Positions 1 to 12,185 are shown, numbered from the stretch's first letter. The stretch: 64,000 nt of DNA from Sisyra terminalis (GCA_958496175.1 OY292274.1:10809689-10873688), one strand, 5' to 3'. Numbers and translations are program-made. The notes: generated by a model from the sequence alone, not told the origin.

Positions 1-2422
1 TAGCAATGTCGTTCGTTTTAATATGGGATGCATTTAATTTCATTAATACAAGCTATTGGAATAAACAGTTAAATTTTCCAGCTATTTTAATTCTCAATCA
101 ACAACTGCTTGAGAAAAAATCAGTGATATCCTCTAAATATTATTGATTACGAGTACAACTACGAACCTACGAACCAAAAATTCTTAAATCTATAAAATTG
201 AATAATTTTTTTTTGCCTGAGAACAAAACTGGTACTTTTGATTTAAAATCCTGGTTGCTCTCATCCATGGTGTAGTAAATAATTAATAATGTTCTTGGGA
301 ATGTTGTTGGTATTTATTTCCAACTTCTTTAGGAGAACTAAAACATAATAACAAGGCATATTGTTCAAAGCCAAATAACACAATATAATTTTGGCTGTTC
401 AGTATTTTATTTGATTTAAATTTTACTTCTAGTCATTTAACATAGACTTTTATTGACAATTTAACTTATTTAAAATATGCATATCAAAATTTATGAATTG
501 ACTTTTTCAAACGTTTTTAAACTAAATTAATCCAGTTTGAATTGTCTGGCAGAAAATCTTATTTAGTACTGACCATTAAATAGATTTAAATATGAAAGAA
601 GTTATTGTTTTACAATAAAATGGGATCCTTGTTTGAGTTAAAAGTTAAATATGTATATATACAGAAAAAAGGACAATGTTCTTTAATTATCTTTGCCTCA
701 TCTCATAAATCTCATTTGCAATTACATTCCGAGTTCTAATTCCTTTAACGTACTGTTAATACTACGTTAATACCACAATATTACAGTTTTTGTAATTTTT
801 TGTTACAGGGTAGAAGTAATAGGCTTAGGATTAGTAGCCACAATCATTGAGCTTTAGCCGAATGAAGCTTTTGAATAAACACGTAATTTCAAAAACAAAT
901 ACTTATGCACAATTATTTTGGGTTTTTCTCTTGGAAATATAAAAGAATTGTTTCCAAGGGACTGAATTTAAAATATAATAGTACCTTCATTTATGTGGTA
1001 TTCTATTCTATTATTTAAACATTTTTTTTAAATTTCCCTAATATTTGTGCGTTTGTTTTGAGAATAAACTTTTTTAACTCAAGCAAACATTACACTAAAC
1101 TAAATAAAAGATATAGATAAAGTAGTTTATATGGGTATTTTTACCTTCAAAAAGTATATGTGGAGTAATTTTTAAAATCAGATGTTTGAGAAGTCACAGA
1201 AAAAAACCCGTATACCGAGATTATATTTTAAATTCTGTGCTCTGTCATGTGTTGAAGTGGCTGAAATAGTTGGTCGTCAAAATGTTTAAAATATAAGTTA
1301 CCAAGTCATAAAACATATATTTCAGTTTGTCAACATTTGCCAGATAAAGTTTTTGCAGAAAAAAACCGTCTAAAAATCATAAAATTTTATGGTCTCGTAT
1401 AAAACAGATTACAGACCAAAGTCTTCACTATTTAAATTTTTCACTTGGCATGATAAATACGAAATATTTTAAAAAATTTTTGCAATAAGTGATGCAACTT
1501 TATACGAAGATAAAGTGACAATACTAGTAAAATAATTCAAATGGACTTGGAAAACTTGAATAATTATTTTCTATAACCAAACGTAGTTTAAAGTAGTTAC
1601 AAAAATAATAATTTTCTTCTGTCGTTAGATGTAAACAATAGTAAAATGATGTCACAAAAACGACAGCGTATTTGCTTAGATTGGTTGATACATATATGTT
1701 TGGGCTGTAAAACTCAAAGTCGTTTCAATTTTAATGTCAAACACATACAATCTGATTTTATTTCGGCACATTATTAGAATATTTATCGAATTTTCTTACT
1801 TGAAATCACCTTTCAGAAAAGTGCTTTCTCAACGGAAATGCTAATTTTCTACCTTCAATAACAAAAATAAATTGTATAAAACATTCTTGAGAATATTGTA
1901 ATCCTTGTCAAATTTAACTGCAGGCAATAAAAAAATAATGGAATTGGTTTGTTTCTTGCAGATGTAGATTCGAATTTCATAATAAACTGGATATTTTCGT
2001 TCTAAAATTGTAGTAACTTTTTCAAAATTGAAAAAACCAAAAATAGTTTATTGATAAACTTTGTAACCAATTAATTTTGAGAGGAAAAAATATATAAAGT
2101 CAAAAGTTAAAAAAAATCAGTAAATTAATATACCTACTTTAATTTTACGAATCCGAATTTTCTATAACTTATTCTAACATAGACGAGATTTTTTAAAAAG
2201 TTTAACACTGATCTACCTTTATTTACTTTACAGTAAGGCTAAATTAATCATATCAAAGAAAACTTATAACCAATGATGCAAGGAATTAAACTGTAGATTT
2301 TCTTAATACACTGGATCATACTGGTTTTCTGCCCATACATCTTTTATATTCTATATAAATATAAAACAAAGTCGTGTTGGTTTGACTATTTATAAGTGAA
2401 GAAAAACTGGACCAAATTTCAG
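1..2422. other. intronic AT-rich sequence, nothing recognised
   Basis: Part of the dlg1 intron downstream of PDZ1. No exon, RNA gene or element ends were found on either strand. Confidence 0.5.
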
Positions 2423-2656
2423 GATCTATGATTTGTTGGATTCGTCTACCTCTAAATTAACAAAATAACTATTAGAATATCAGGAAAACTATGAATAAAA
2501 TACGTTTACAAATAAATTAGGTTTGACATATTCTGCAATTGTTTGAACACGGAATGCACACGTATACATTACCAGAGGATCCGGTGAATTTTGAACCACT
2601 TAAAATTGAATTGCAAAAATTAATTGATATCGGTAATACTGCCACGTTTTTAACGA
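2423..2656 (+). repeat. fragments of two dispersed repeats
   Basis: Bases 2423-2560 align with 49318-49455 (shared GATTTGTT.GATTCGTCT, AATAACTATTA, ATGAATAAAAT, AAATAAATTAGG.TTG), which is the interior of the large repeat at 48676-51290. Bases 2570-2656 align with 18755-18835 (shared CTAAAATTGAATTGC and AATTAATTGATATCGGTAAT). Old fragments with no coding content. Confidence 0.6.
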
Positions 2657-2752
2657 TGTATAAAATTACTCATACTTATGCTTAAATATAAAAAAATTAT
2701 ATGTTTTTTTTTTAAATAAAATTTTTATTTTAAATTAATGAATAATAATAAA

Positions 2753-3335
2753 GGATGTTTCAATAAGATCGTAAGATTTCAGTGTTCAATAAAACATGGT
2801 TTTCTGTAGCAAAGTATTGAGCTATTTATTGATTTAGAAAATATATATTTGGGAATTATGTAAGAAACATTTTTTTTTAAATAGCCGCCGCGACTTTGCT
2901 GGGAATTGCATTCCCATTTTGATGAAATTTTCAATTACGTTATTGAATACATGTTGCTGTATTTGTTTGATACAGCGTCTAATTTCGGTTTCAATGCTTC
3001 GGTGGTTGTCGACTGATTGGCATAAACCTGTAACTTCAGATAATCCCACAACCAGAAATCTAAAGGCGTTAAATCGCAAGAACGTGGAGACCAATTTTGG
3101 TCACCAAATCGGGAAATGACACGATCAGGAGCAAAGTCGTGCAAGATCGTCAATGTATAATGGGCGATATGGTATGTGGCACTGTCCTGCTGAAACCATA
3201 TCTCGTCAAGATCAATAGCTTCCAAATGAGGCACAAGAAATTGTATTCAAATCACGATTACGTTGGCCATTCACCGTTATTGCATTACCTTCTTCGTTTT
3301 CGAAGAAAAATGGTCCAATTATTCTTCCAGACTAT
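2753..3335 (-). mobile_element. mariner-type (DD41D spacing) transposon, 3' half with decayed transposase
   Basis: The minus strand encodes the C-terminal half of a Tc1/mariner transposase in three frames. Near 3330-3250: IIGPFFFENEEGNAITVNG. From 3234: IDLDEIWFQQDSATYH, then VISRFGDQNW, PRSCDLTPLDFWLWDYLK. From about 2995: EIRRCIKQIQQHVFNNVIEN. The catalytic D of QQD and the D of PLDF are separated by 41 residues, so this is a DD41D-type enzyme, not the DD34D of classical mariner. At least two frameshifts are present and the first catalytic D is missing because the 5' half is gone. The likely 3' end is the GGATGTTTCAATAA sequence at 2753. It abuts a foldback repeat at 3340. Dead remnant. Confidence 0.8.
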
Positions 3336-3339
3336 TATA

Positions 3340-3960
3340 CACACTTGTAGAAATTTCTTGTATATTTTTGTAAAAAATTGAACGATCTACAAAAAGGTCT
3401 CTTATAAGTTTTTGATATAAATAAGAATAGTTTAGGGAATTAATATTATTAATTTAAAACAATAAAATTACGAATATTTTCAGATTAATGCAAATAACTT
3501 AGGACCTGTGAAAAATATCAAAAACTTTCATACAGATAAGTTATAGAAAAAAAAAGTGCTCTACAAAAAATGTCCTATAAAATTTTCTCATAAAATTGAT
3601 GGTTGCGTCAAAAAATTGAAAAAATATTAAAAATTCTCTTAAGTTCAACTTTGACCTCGAATAACTTTTGAATGAATAAATATATCCAAAAACTTGTAAC
3701 AGACCTATTTTGTAGATCGTTCAATTTTCTACAAGGACATACCTTGGCCATTCCGAAATATTGTCACCAACGTGAGCTATAAAATTCCAAAGTGCAAGAA
3801 AATATTGTTCCCATGTTGTTTAAATGGAAAATCAAAATTTGCGATGCGGCACCTCATAATATTAAGAGCTTAAACTTTGACAGGATTTTTTTTTGTCATT
3901 CCCAACAATATTTTCGATATAATTAAGAAAAAAAAATCATCATTTTTTTTGAATCAGTCT
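3340..3960 (-). mobile_element. family A foldback element, partial (centre and right arm)
   Basis: Ends in CATCATTTTTTTTGAATCAG, with TC|TA at 3959-3962, like the right end of the full-length copy at 45214-46244. Contains the family signatures AAAATTGAACGATCTAC, GGTGCCGCATCGC (as its reverse complement) and GGACCTGTGAAAAATATC. The left arm is cut down to a stub where it meets the mariner remnant. Confidence 0.8.
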
Positions 3961-4274
3961 AGTGTTCATATGTGATCCTTTCTTGCAGTGGCTTAAAATT
4001 TGTTTCGAAATTTAAGCATTTTCGTCATGAAAGTTATTTGTAAAGTTTAAAGTTGTTGTTGAAGTATTTTTCTTTAGATTTAGATCTTTCGGAACAAGAT
4101 ATAAGGAAGATACACCCAAGAAGTAGAAATGTAGAAATTTTTAGAGATATAACAAATTTTCTCAAAATTTGATTAGAAATGTATATCTTGAAGGTAAATT
4201 ATTAAAGGTACAGCAAGGGATGTTGCGAGTTGCTAAGGAAACGGTATTTAATGTTTCAAGAACATATCTTAAAA

Positions 4275-4580
4275 TAGATGATAAAATTCAGATCTCAGCT
4301 TTTATTTTTTTTAAATAAGAAGACAATTCAGGTTGTTTAAGATCGGTTTTTTTATTTAATATTTTTATTATTCAATTAGCTATTAGCTACGTTTCGTTAG
4401 GTATTGTAACTTCAGCAGGCTTCTTGATTCACAAAAAAAAATTGAAAATATTATATTTTTGTGAATCAAGAAGCCTGATGAAGTTACGATACGTAACGAA
4501 ACGTAGCTAATTGAATAATAAAAATATTAAATAAAAAAATCGATCTTAAACAACCTGAATTGTCTTCTTATTTAAAAAAT
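4275..4580. repeat. palindromic repeat with hammerhead-like motif on each arm
   Basis: The two arms are inverted copies around 4435-4450. The right arm reads CTGATGA (4475-4481), a perfect hairpin GTTAC-GATAC-GTAAC, then GAAAC (4498-4502) and GTAGCT. The left arm carries the same on the minus strand with a decayed core (CTGCTGA). A second copy lies at 16408-16690. The layout CTGATGA-stem-GAAAC with almost no stem III matches the small hammerhead variants described from Penelope-like elements. Shared flank ATAAAATTCAGATCTCAGC lies on the left of both copies. Confidence 0.7.
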
Positions 4581-4599
4581 ATCTTAAAATCCAATTTAT

Positions 4600-6006
4600 T
4601 TATTTACAGCCATTTTAATATAGACTGGCAGGACAACGTCTAGCGAGTTCAGCTAATGGTTTATATTTGATAACATAGTTTGGAATAATATTTTACGATA
4701 AAAAATTGAAAAATACAATTTTTGGAACTAGTTTTGTAATAGTTTACTTTTCAATTTGTCTGTACTATGAAATATTTTAATGTATAGTTTTTTTTAACGA
4801 TTTGAACTGTCTCTAAATTTTATAATAATATTAGTATTGTTAGTAAAAATTTTGATGTTAAAAATTTTATAAAGAGAATCTATGATAACATAAGTTAGAA
4901 AATTTACATTACAAAATTATCTGTACCTTTATTTTTGAATCAAAATATCCAAAGTAAAATTGTGCAAGTGGCGTATTGAGATAAAATTGTGTTGAAATTA
5001 TTGTTTTCATATGAAAAAAATAATGACTAAATTTCATACCAAATGAAATACATGTCACGTTTTATTTTAAGAGATGGAGGAGTTTAATAAATGTCCGTTC
5101 GGAGAAATTTTTCGTTTTGTTTGCAGAAAAAAGTTCAACTGTAATAGCAAATGGTGGTTTCTTTTCCATTTTCCTTTAAAGATTTCTGTTTGTCCTGAAT
5201 TTTCTATTTAACAAAGGACTCCTTTCAATGTATGCAGTCGCACAAAAACCTGAATATTTTTGTGTCAATTTGCATATTGCCCTCGGTGTATTTCTTTTTG
5301 TCGTTCTGTTCGTTACCAATGTTTTCCTATTCAACTATGCATGTTGTATATTTTATACAAGAGAGAACATCCTAACAAATATGTAACAAGACTTTCAAGT
5401 CTACCTTCATCATTATATGCAGCTGTATTTGATTTTGCACGCGATGTATTTTCCCCAATCATTGATTGTCGTATTTTCGAGTTTTAGATTTATTGTATTT
5501 TCGAATAATCACAAGCAATATGTAAAAATCAATGCAAGGATAAAGATAATGCTTTCTGTTTTATTTTTTGATCATTAATTTCATGTTGTAATTTAAAAGT
5601 AACATAAAAATTTTATTATTCTTAAGTAGCTGTTTGTAAAACTGGTAAATATTGACCTAAAAACTTTTTTTATATTTTTTTTTGGCAACAAATTTCAAAG
5701 ACAAATATTTTCTTAACGAAAAGCTTCCGATAATTCTTGATAATTCTCTAAAAATATGTTGATATATGATCATACTTCAATACTTTTTACACTATTCAAT
5801 TCATTCAAAATTTCAGTGATCACATAAATATCAAGCTTTAATTTCTATGATATAATTTACGCTAAAGATGGAATTTCTTGAAAAAATTGAAAAATAATAT
5901 ATTTGTAAATGGTAAGATGTGTAGTTTTCACATTAAAGATTGGAAATAAAATAGAAAATATCATAACTGTAAACATTGTTAGGATGGTTTCAAAGAGTAC
6001 ATATAG
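4600..6006. other. intronic AT-rich sequence, nothing recognised
   Basis: No gene or repeat boundary found. The open frame near 5260-5487 has no recognisable domain and I do not call it. Confidence 0.5.
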
Positions 6007-7901
6007 CAATGGCGTGCATAGAGATTTTAGACAGGGTAGGCAGAAATTTTTAAAAACTAATTTAATATAATCAAAATGATGAGTAAATAATGAACCCTAT
6101 ACCGATTAGCCAACAAAATTTTAAAGTGTGAATTTTCCGATTTTTTTTTGACAATCGATGAAAAATCGTTCGTAGACGTATGAGAAAGAAACCGATTTGT
6201 TTGTGACAAAATAGTTTAACGGTAATAAATTAATTAATTAATTAGTCATTGATATAGTAAAATGTTAAGTAAATATGGTTCAAAGCGACATACCATAACA
6301 AAAATGCGAGAAAATGTAGGAAACGGTTGGTTAAATGTAAAACTAAAAAAAAATAAGGAAAACTAAACAGAACCTCCCCCACTTCGAAAAAAAGTGGAAA
6401 AAAAAGCAATTATGATATTAATTTTTTTCCTCGAATTATATTTTCCCAAAATTTTACAAAATAACAAAAATCGAAACATAATTAAACAGGCTTTTTTCCC
6501 AAATTTTTTAATCGTTTGTGAAAATCAACCTTTCACACAAAAAATTTTTGAAAAAATATATATACGAAGTAGAACATTAAGAGTTATTTGAAATTTGGAA
6601 AATATTTTCCATACTTTCTGATCCAGCCAATTTTTCCAAACTAGTAAAAATCAATACAATATTAAACAGGCTTTTCACACATAAACTTTCATCGTTTGTG
6701 AAATTCAACTTTTCACACCAAAAATTTTTGAAAATATATATACGAAGTAGATATTAATTTTTTTCCTCAAACTATATTTTACCAAAATTTTATAAGATAA
6801 CAAAAATCGAAACAATTAAACAGGCTTTTCTCCCAAATTTTTTAATCGTTTGTGAAAATCAACCTTTCACACAAAAAATTTTTGTAAAAATATATATACG
6901 AAGTAGAACATTAAGTGTTTTTTGAAATTCGGAAAATATTTTCCTTTTACTTTTTTTTAGTTTTAGTTTTAACCAACCGTTTCCTAAATTTTCCCTCATT
7001 TTTGTTAATGTATGTTGCTTTAAACTTAATTTTTGTAACACTTTATTATATCAATGACTAATTAATTAATTTATCTTATTTATTTAATAACCGCTTAACT
7101 ATTTTGTCACAAACAAAGCTGTTTCTTTCACAAGCCTCTGCGAACGATTTCCCATCGATTAGGAAAAAAATATTTCGGAAAATTCACACTTTAAAATTTT
7201 ATTGGCTAATCAGTATAGGGTAAATAATGATGTTGATATTTTCAACCACAAATATCCATAGACAGACTCATTTTGTAAACTTTGTTAAAGAAATACAATA
7301 TAATCGTCAGGATTAAATAATACAGATAATGGAAAATATATATTAAATTTTTTTAGAATTAAATAATAACAATTTACGTAGATTACTGATCGTTAAATCG
7401 ATTATTGAAATCAATTAAATTCAAATTTGTAATAGCAGCGTTAATGAATAAGAAACGATGCTACTTCGGTAATTATCGTACTTTTTCGTGTTGTAAGAAG
7501 ACAGCGTCTTTCTATGAGGTTGTGTGCGTGCGTATGTGTAGAATTGTATATTGGTATTATTGTTTTTATACGAACGCACACATTGACACACATATAACTA
7601 TTAGTGCACACATATAAATATTTAGGCACGAATAGTTTGTGTCTTTCCCGCTGCTGAACTCAGTAGCGCTAGTGTATCGCAATGCAAATATTACCAGTCG
7701 CTTACTTGAAATTGAACGAATGAACAAACTAGCATAATCTTTATACTATATAGATGATATCCGTTAAGATTTTTTGTTTATTGATATTTGATAGTACTCG
7801 TAAATAAAATAAAACTAGATATCAGAACAAGATTATAAATATTAATCTGAATTATGTAGAGTAGGCAGTGTCTTTTTGTCTATATGGAATGCACGCCACT
7901 G
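6007..7901. mobile_element. hAT-like element with long inverted arms and three internal tandem units
   Basis: Termini CAATGGCGTGCAT (left) and, reading inwards from the right, CAGTGGCGTGCAT match at 12 of 13 bases and resemble hAT-type ends. Segments 6100-6365 and 6945-7220 are inverted copies (shared CCAACCGTTTCCT, TTTTGTCACAAACAAA, AATTCACACTTTAAAATTTT). No transposase is recognisable, so this would be non-autonomous. A clean 8-bp duplication is not visible (flanks ACATATAG and ATACATAC match at 5 of 8), so the outer limits are tentative. Confidence 0.5.
6440..6930. repeat. three degenerate tandem units of about 150-190 bp
   Basis: Each unit holds AAACAGGCTTTT, a CATCGTTTGTGA or AATCGTTTGTGA variant, CAACCTTTCACAC or close, AAAAATTTTTG and ATATATACGAAGTAGA. 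Units begin near 6450, 6640 and 6785. They fill the loop between the inverted arms of the surrounding element. Confidence 0.7.
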
Positions 7902-8029
7902 ATACATACCAAGTGGTTGCATTAAAAAAGAGATATAAAATTTAGGTTATTGTAATCTGGTTTTGAAGCAAGTGTTGAACAACATTTACCCCAAAGTAAA
8001 CAGCTTTTCTCGCATAGTGCATCACTTAC

Positions 8030-8305
8030 CAATTTCACGGTGTTTCCGGCGCGCTTAAGGGCGTCAACGGCGGTGGCGTGTGGAACTTCGACCACAGAGA
8101 CGTCGTTCACCTGAAGGATGCTGTCGTTGACACGAAGACGCCCGTCGGTGGAGGCTGCTCCACCGGGTATCAATTTTGTTATATAGATAGCAGTGTCATC
8201 CCCGATGTGAGGGTTGTCGGTACCACCCGCAATACTGAATCCAAGACCAGCACTTCCACGCTCCAATACAATTTCCTCGTAGTCCCATTCGTCATCGCCG
8301 TTTAG
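8030..8305 (-). CDS. dlg1: dlg1 internal exon encoding PDZ domain 1
   Basis: A 276-nt phase-0 exon of 92 codons, bounded by a T-rich tract plus CGCAG acceptor (8310-8306) and a GTAAGT donor (8029-8024). The peptide starts [11 protein letters not shown] and contains the carboxylate-binding loop GLGF (residues 21-24), then [43 protein letters not shown] and ends RAGNTVKL. This is PDZ1 of Discs large; the domain binds C-terminal peptides of channels and adhesion proteins. It joins in phase to the exon at 54189-54263, about 45.9 kb upstream in the transcript sense. Codon use is visibly more GC-rich than the surrounding intron. The open frame runs past the donor (VSDALCEK...) but that part is intronic. 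The next exon (linker and PDZ2) is not seen in 1-8029. Confidence 0.96.
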
Positions 8306-8359
8306 CTGCGAAAAAAAAAATCGGATATTGAATATCACAGCATGCCAACATTGGTTCTT

Positions 8360-9010
8360 CTTCTATAAATCAAAGGTTTTCTTTTCATTTTTTTTTTAAC
8401 AGCATGACTTCTATATTTTCAATGAAATGTTTTCGTGCAAGAAAAATAAATTCCCTCAATTAGACATACCGAATTTAATATTTTTAATAAAGACATAAAA
8501 AAGCTCTAATTAAAAGCTCATCCAGTCTACAAGTAGCAGCTATGATAAACCCATACATTTTCAATATTAAAGTTAACATTCATTATTAACTAGAAGTTAA
8601 ATTATAAATAACTAGTGAATTGAAGGGCCATGAACTTTCACCGTTGGAGATCTAGGAAGGATACAAGAGGCGTAGGTGAGGGTTAAAAAGTCACAGACCA
8701 ACCATAGATTTGGTTACTTGAAAAAATTAAGGAAAGTCTTTTAGGAATAGAAGGAAATAAGATGATCAAAGACAAAGAAAACGTGAATTGAAGTAGATCA
8801 TGGAGATTCACAGCTTGTATTCTGTTCCGGAAAGCTGGATATTACTTTGGTCAAGTAAATTATTTAAAGCCAATTATTAAACCAAGGCAACGGTCAATGC
8901 AAAGGTTGTTCATAAGATTCTTACAAAATACTGAATACAACTAAATAGAATGCAAGAGAATTCCTATAAATAATAGATGAAGTTGAATAAATATGAACTT
9001 TGCTTTGAAA
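8360..9010. other. intronic sequence, nothing recognised
   Basis: Immediately 5' of the PDZ1 acceptor in transcript sense. No exon or repeat could be supported. Confidence 0.5.
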
Positions 9011-9140
9011 TTTGCTTTGATGACAGAAAAATATATTAAAAAGATAAATATATTATGAATAAAATGGTTTTATTATTAATGAAAGTATTTATTTTGAAAT
9101 ATGCGATTGTACCTTAGAACGTTTTTTTTTAACTTTAAAT
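9011..9140 (+). repeat. left copy of a 130-bp direct repeat flanking a dispersed repeat
   Basis: Aligns with 10222-10350 over its whole length: TTTGCTTT.ATGA.AGAAAA, TTTTATTATTAATGAAAG, CGATTGTAC.TTAGAAC, TTTTTTTTTAACTTTAAAT. A handful of mismatches. Confidence 0.75.
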
Positions 9141-10221
9141 CTTATATATAAATTTACTATTTTGCCGTGCGTCCGTGCAGAATAGACTATACGCATGCGC
9201 TCTGATATCCCCACTTACGCATTCAAAACGTTCGTAGGGGTACTGACTCACTAATGTATTTATTTGTGAATACGTATTTCGGATTTTCAGGTTTACAATA
9301 TGTGGAAGTCAAAAAACATAATTCTCACTGATAAACTTAATTTAACCATTTTCAGATATATCTATCAGAGTTTAAATTTTTAAGCAGATCCTAAGTTTTT
9401 GTTTTTAATAATAAATCAACTCTGTGTTATATTAAGCAGTAATAACGTTTCGCTTTTAACGGACTTTGATTGATTATTAAATTTGAAATTTCGATTGTTT
9501 ATTAAACGTTATCCCTTACAAATATTGCTACCGTTTTTCACTATTTTAGGGGAGAAATTTTCAAAAACCCTTTCTTATAATATATTTGCATTGTATAAGG
9601 AAAACACTTTCCAAATTTCATCGACACAAATGTGCACTTATATTTGAAGATACAATGTAAAACGAAAAAAAATAACGACCTTCTTTATGTTAGTTAACAT
9701 GACTAAAAAGCTATTTGATTTCGCACATTTGGACGTTGTACATACATAATTGTTGGAAATAGATAGAAACCGTGGAAGTTAATTCGAATATTTTATTTGT
9801 TTTTTTTTTAATAACAATAATTGATTTTCGAATTTTTCTAAATACCGAAAAAAAATAGTATCGAATTTTAGAGTATCGAGTTTTATACTTGAATTGACAG
9901 TAAAAGCCAAAATATATGGCAAAAAATTGCTACCTTAATGCTTTTCAGCCGAATATATAATTACTCCAGAACACAACCATTGGTTCATAAAATTAAATAG
10001 ATTTTAAAAAGTTTGATTGTTGAAAAACGAACCAAAACTTACAATCGCCTACTTGGTATAAGTACTACATAAGTATTAAAATTTCATACTAATTTAGTGA
10101 AATTACGTTATTTAAAATGTTGTTATTAAAATAATATAAAAAAAGACTTATATTTTATTTCTTAACTTTTTTTTATATTAACAACACTTTGATTATTAAA
10201 TTTAAATATTTGTTTTAAATA
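9141..10221 (+). mobile_element. RTE-like dispersed repeat, copy 1
   Basis: Bases 9238-10030 align with 24028-24780 (shared CACTAATGTATTTATTTGTG, TTTCGGATTTTCAGGTTTAC, TTTCATCGACACAAAT, GCACATTTGGACGTTG). No coding frame survives. It is flanked by the 130-bp direct repeats. Its outer 100-190 bases on each side are not shared with the other copy, and it lacks the typical 3' end seen at 25290. Confidence 0.55.
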
Positions 10222-10350
10222 TTTGCTTTAATGATAGAAAAATATATCAAAAAGATAAATATATTACGAATAAAAGGGTTTTATTATTAATGAAAGTATT
10301 TATTTTGAAATAGGCGATTGTACTTTAGAACTTTTTTTTTAACTTTAAAT
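10222..10350 (+). repeat. right copy of the 130-bp direct repeat
   Basis: See the left copy at 9011-9140. It differs by a few substitutions and one missing base next to the T-run, so the duplication is not recent. Confidence 0.75.
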
Positions 10351-11630
10351 TATTTCATAAGGGGAATCGGAAATTATTGTCATTTTTTAAACATAAAATA
10401 TTGAAATAAGTGTAAGTATTAAATCAACGATATAATCACCTTCAAAACTGTCTAGTTCTTGAGTGCATAGTTTTAATATTAAATCAATAAAATTCAAATG
10501 ATTAATAAGGAGAATATCTGAATATAATAATTTGAACATTTGAGATTACAAAATGGATAAAATATTTATCACACATCCTGAATTTATGATTTTTTTTCAG
10601 GATTTTTCTTGTGCAAATAATTCCTGCAATATCGTACTGCAGAATTAAGTTTTTTTCTATTGACAATTCTTGGGAGTCTTTGGGTATTTGGTTGGTCAAT
10701 GAATATTGATTAGTAATGTTTGATGGGTTTTCGACAAGTTTACCATCTGTATATTTAAAATTGTTATCATTCTTAGTTAGTACGAAAAGGAAAATTCAAA
10801 ATTAGCGAGATTGATTTTTAAAAAACTGATTAAGTTTAATGAACCTCTAATGCATTTTAGAAGAAAACTTTGCGTTACTATCCTGTAAGAGCATATAATA
10901 CTGGTATTCGGTATTCTGTCGGGCAATAGTCTAACGATTTCAATTTAATTCGAGAATAAAAATATTTTAATCTTTTACCAGTTTATAAGTCATTGTAATC
11001 GTAAAATGTTTTTCCTACGACTTAAGAGTAACTAATAAACCGATAAATGGCAATTGAATGTTTATAGTTTCAGAAACGACATTATTTTCCCATTCCCCTA
11101 ATATTTTATTATAATGGAATTTATTTGGTTTATTACATTTCTTGCAATCGTGTTAATTTTAAGCATTTCGAAATGATAATCCTCAATTTTGTATATAGTT
11201 TCATTAAATTGTAATTTTTATTTTCTTTAATATTTCATAAGAAATTGACTTGGATCAAATTTAAAGAAAAAAAAATACGTTAACTAATCGATATAATTAT
11301 AAGCATAGAAATGTCTTGTTTAAAATAATATAAAGTTTAGTTTGTACTAGTGAAAGGACAGGGATACAACTCCTTACTTAAGTTAAAACTATTACTGAAA
11401 GTTTGGGAAAGGTTTTTATAATTTGTAAATTTTCTTTTGGCTGTGCTATTACTCAGTAGAAATGGCATGAGTCAAAAAAATTATTCAATTAAATTCAGAG
11501 TTTGTTTAACCCTAAAATTCCAAATTAAATTTGAAATGATGCTTGAAAAAAACACGGCAAATGTACAGGCTGGTTAAGCACAAATTACAACAAAAGCATA
11601 TAAAATTAAAAGTTTGAAAATAAACAAAGG
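10351..11630. other. intronic AT-rich sequence, nothing recognised
   Basis: No gene or repeat ends identified. The upstream part of the Penelope element probably once lay towards the right end, but I could not read it. Confidence 0.4.
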
Positions 11631-11675
11631 GACACAAAAAGCGGCTGACACAAAGTACCAAAACCAAAAACTGTT

Positions 11676-12180
11676 AACTAATCTATCAAAAAGCAATTTT
11701 TCTGATCAAGAATTGAAGTTCATAGAATAAGGCCAGAAGATTTCTCCGTTTCTTCTATCAATTCAATTGAGCAACAGATTGCAGACGTTAAGTCGACAAT
11801 CAAGAAATGTCCAGACGAAGAAAAACAGTAGGGACATAAAAAACAAGTTAACGATAGTAAAATGGAAAACATTTTACAGTAAAAAAATGTGTTCAACACA
11901 AAAGGAGACAGGAGAAATTTTAAAGCTATCATGGATAAAAATGGCCATGAAAGTTATGAGTTATAAGTTATGAAAGTAATGGAGTTAAAAGGCTACTGAA
12001 GGAAGGTTCTTACGTCAGAATCACAAAAGATCCTCTACTGGGGGTGATTAGTAATCCAAAAAACACCTTAAGCAGTTGTAAAAATTTAGTACAGAAAAAT
12101 CACCACCAATGCCTGAAACTCTCAAACTCATCAATACCTAGATTGTTCTGAAAATACAAGAACTGGGCAACCAAACCAGT
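11676..12180 (+). pseudogene. Penelope-like element reverse transcriptase, decayed N-terminal region
   Basis: Frame by frame the plus strand reads LTNLSKSNFSDQELKFIE-stop-GQKIS (11676-11748), INSIEQQIADVKSTIKKCPD (about 11757-11816), then MDKNGHESYEL (about 11930), VKRLLKEGSYVRITKDPLLG (about 11982-12045) and LKLSNSSIPRLF (about 12117-12150). A frame change then gives LKIQELGN where Penelope-like RTs have LPKIHK.GNP. The KEGSYVRITKDP block and the upstream F.D.ELK.I..G block are typical of Penelope-like RTs, which lack classical LTRs and are related to telomerase. Stops and frameshifts show it is dead. The palm catalytic motifs and the GIY-YIG endonuclease are deleted; the coding remnant runs directly into the terminal repeat at 12186. 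Confidence 0.8.
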
Positions 12181-12185
12181 TTTGT

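Noticed and set aside
6394..7041. Open frames on both strands within the tandem units
   Set aside because: They follow the tandem repeats in low-complexity AT-rich sequence and have no domain.
7501..7630. GT/AC-rich stretch (GTGTGCGTGCGTATGTG and ACACACATAT) as a possible Z-DNA or satellite array
   Set aside because: Too short and irregular to be more than a degenerate microsatellite.
8078..8305. Plus-strand open frame opposite the PDZ1 exon
   Set aside because: Shadow of the dlg1 exon on the other strand.
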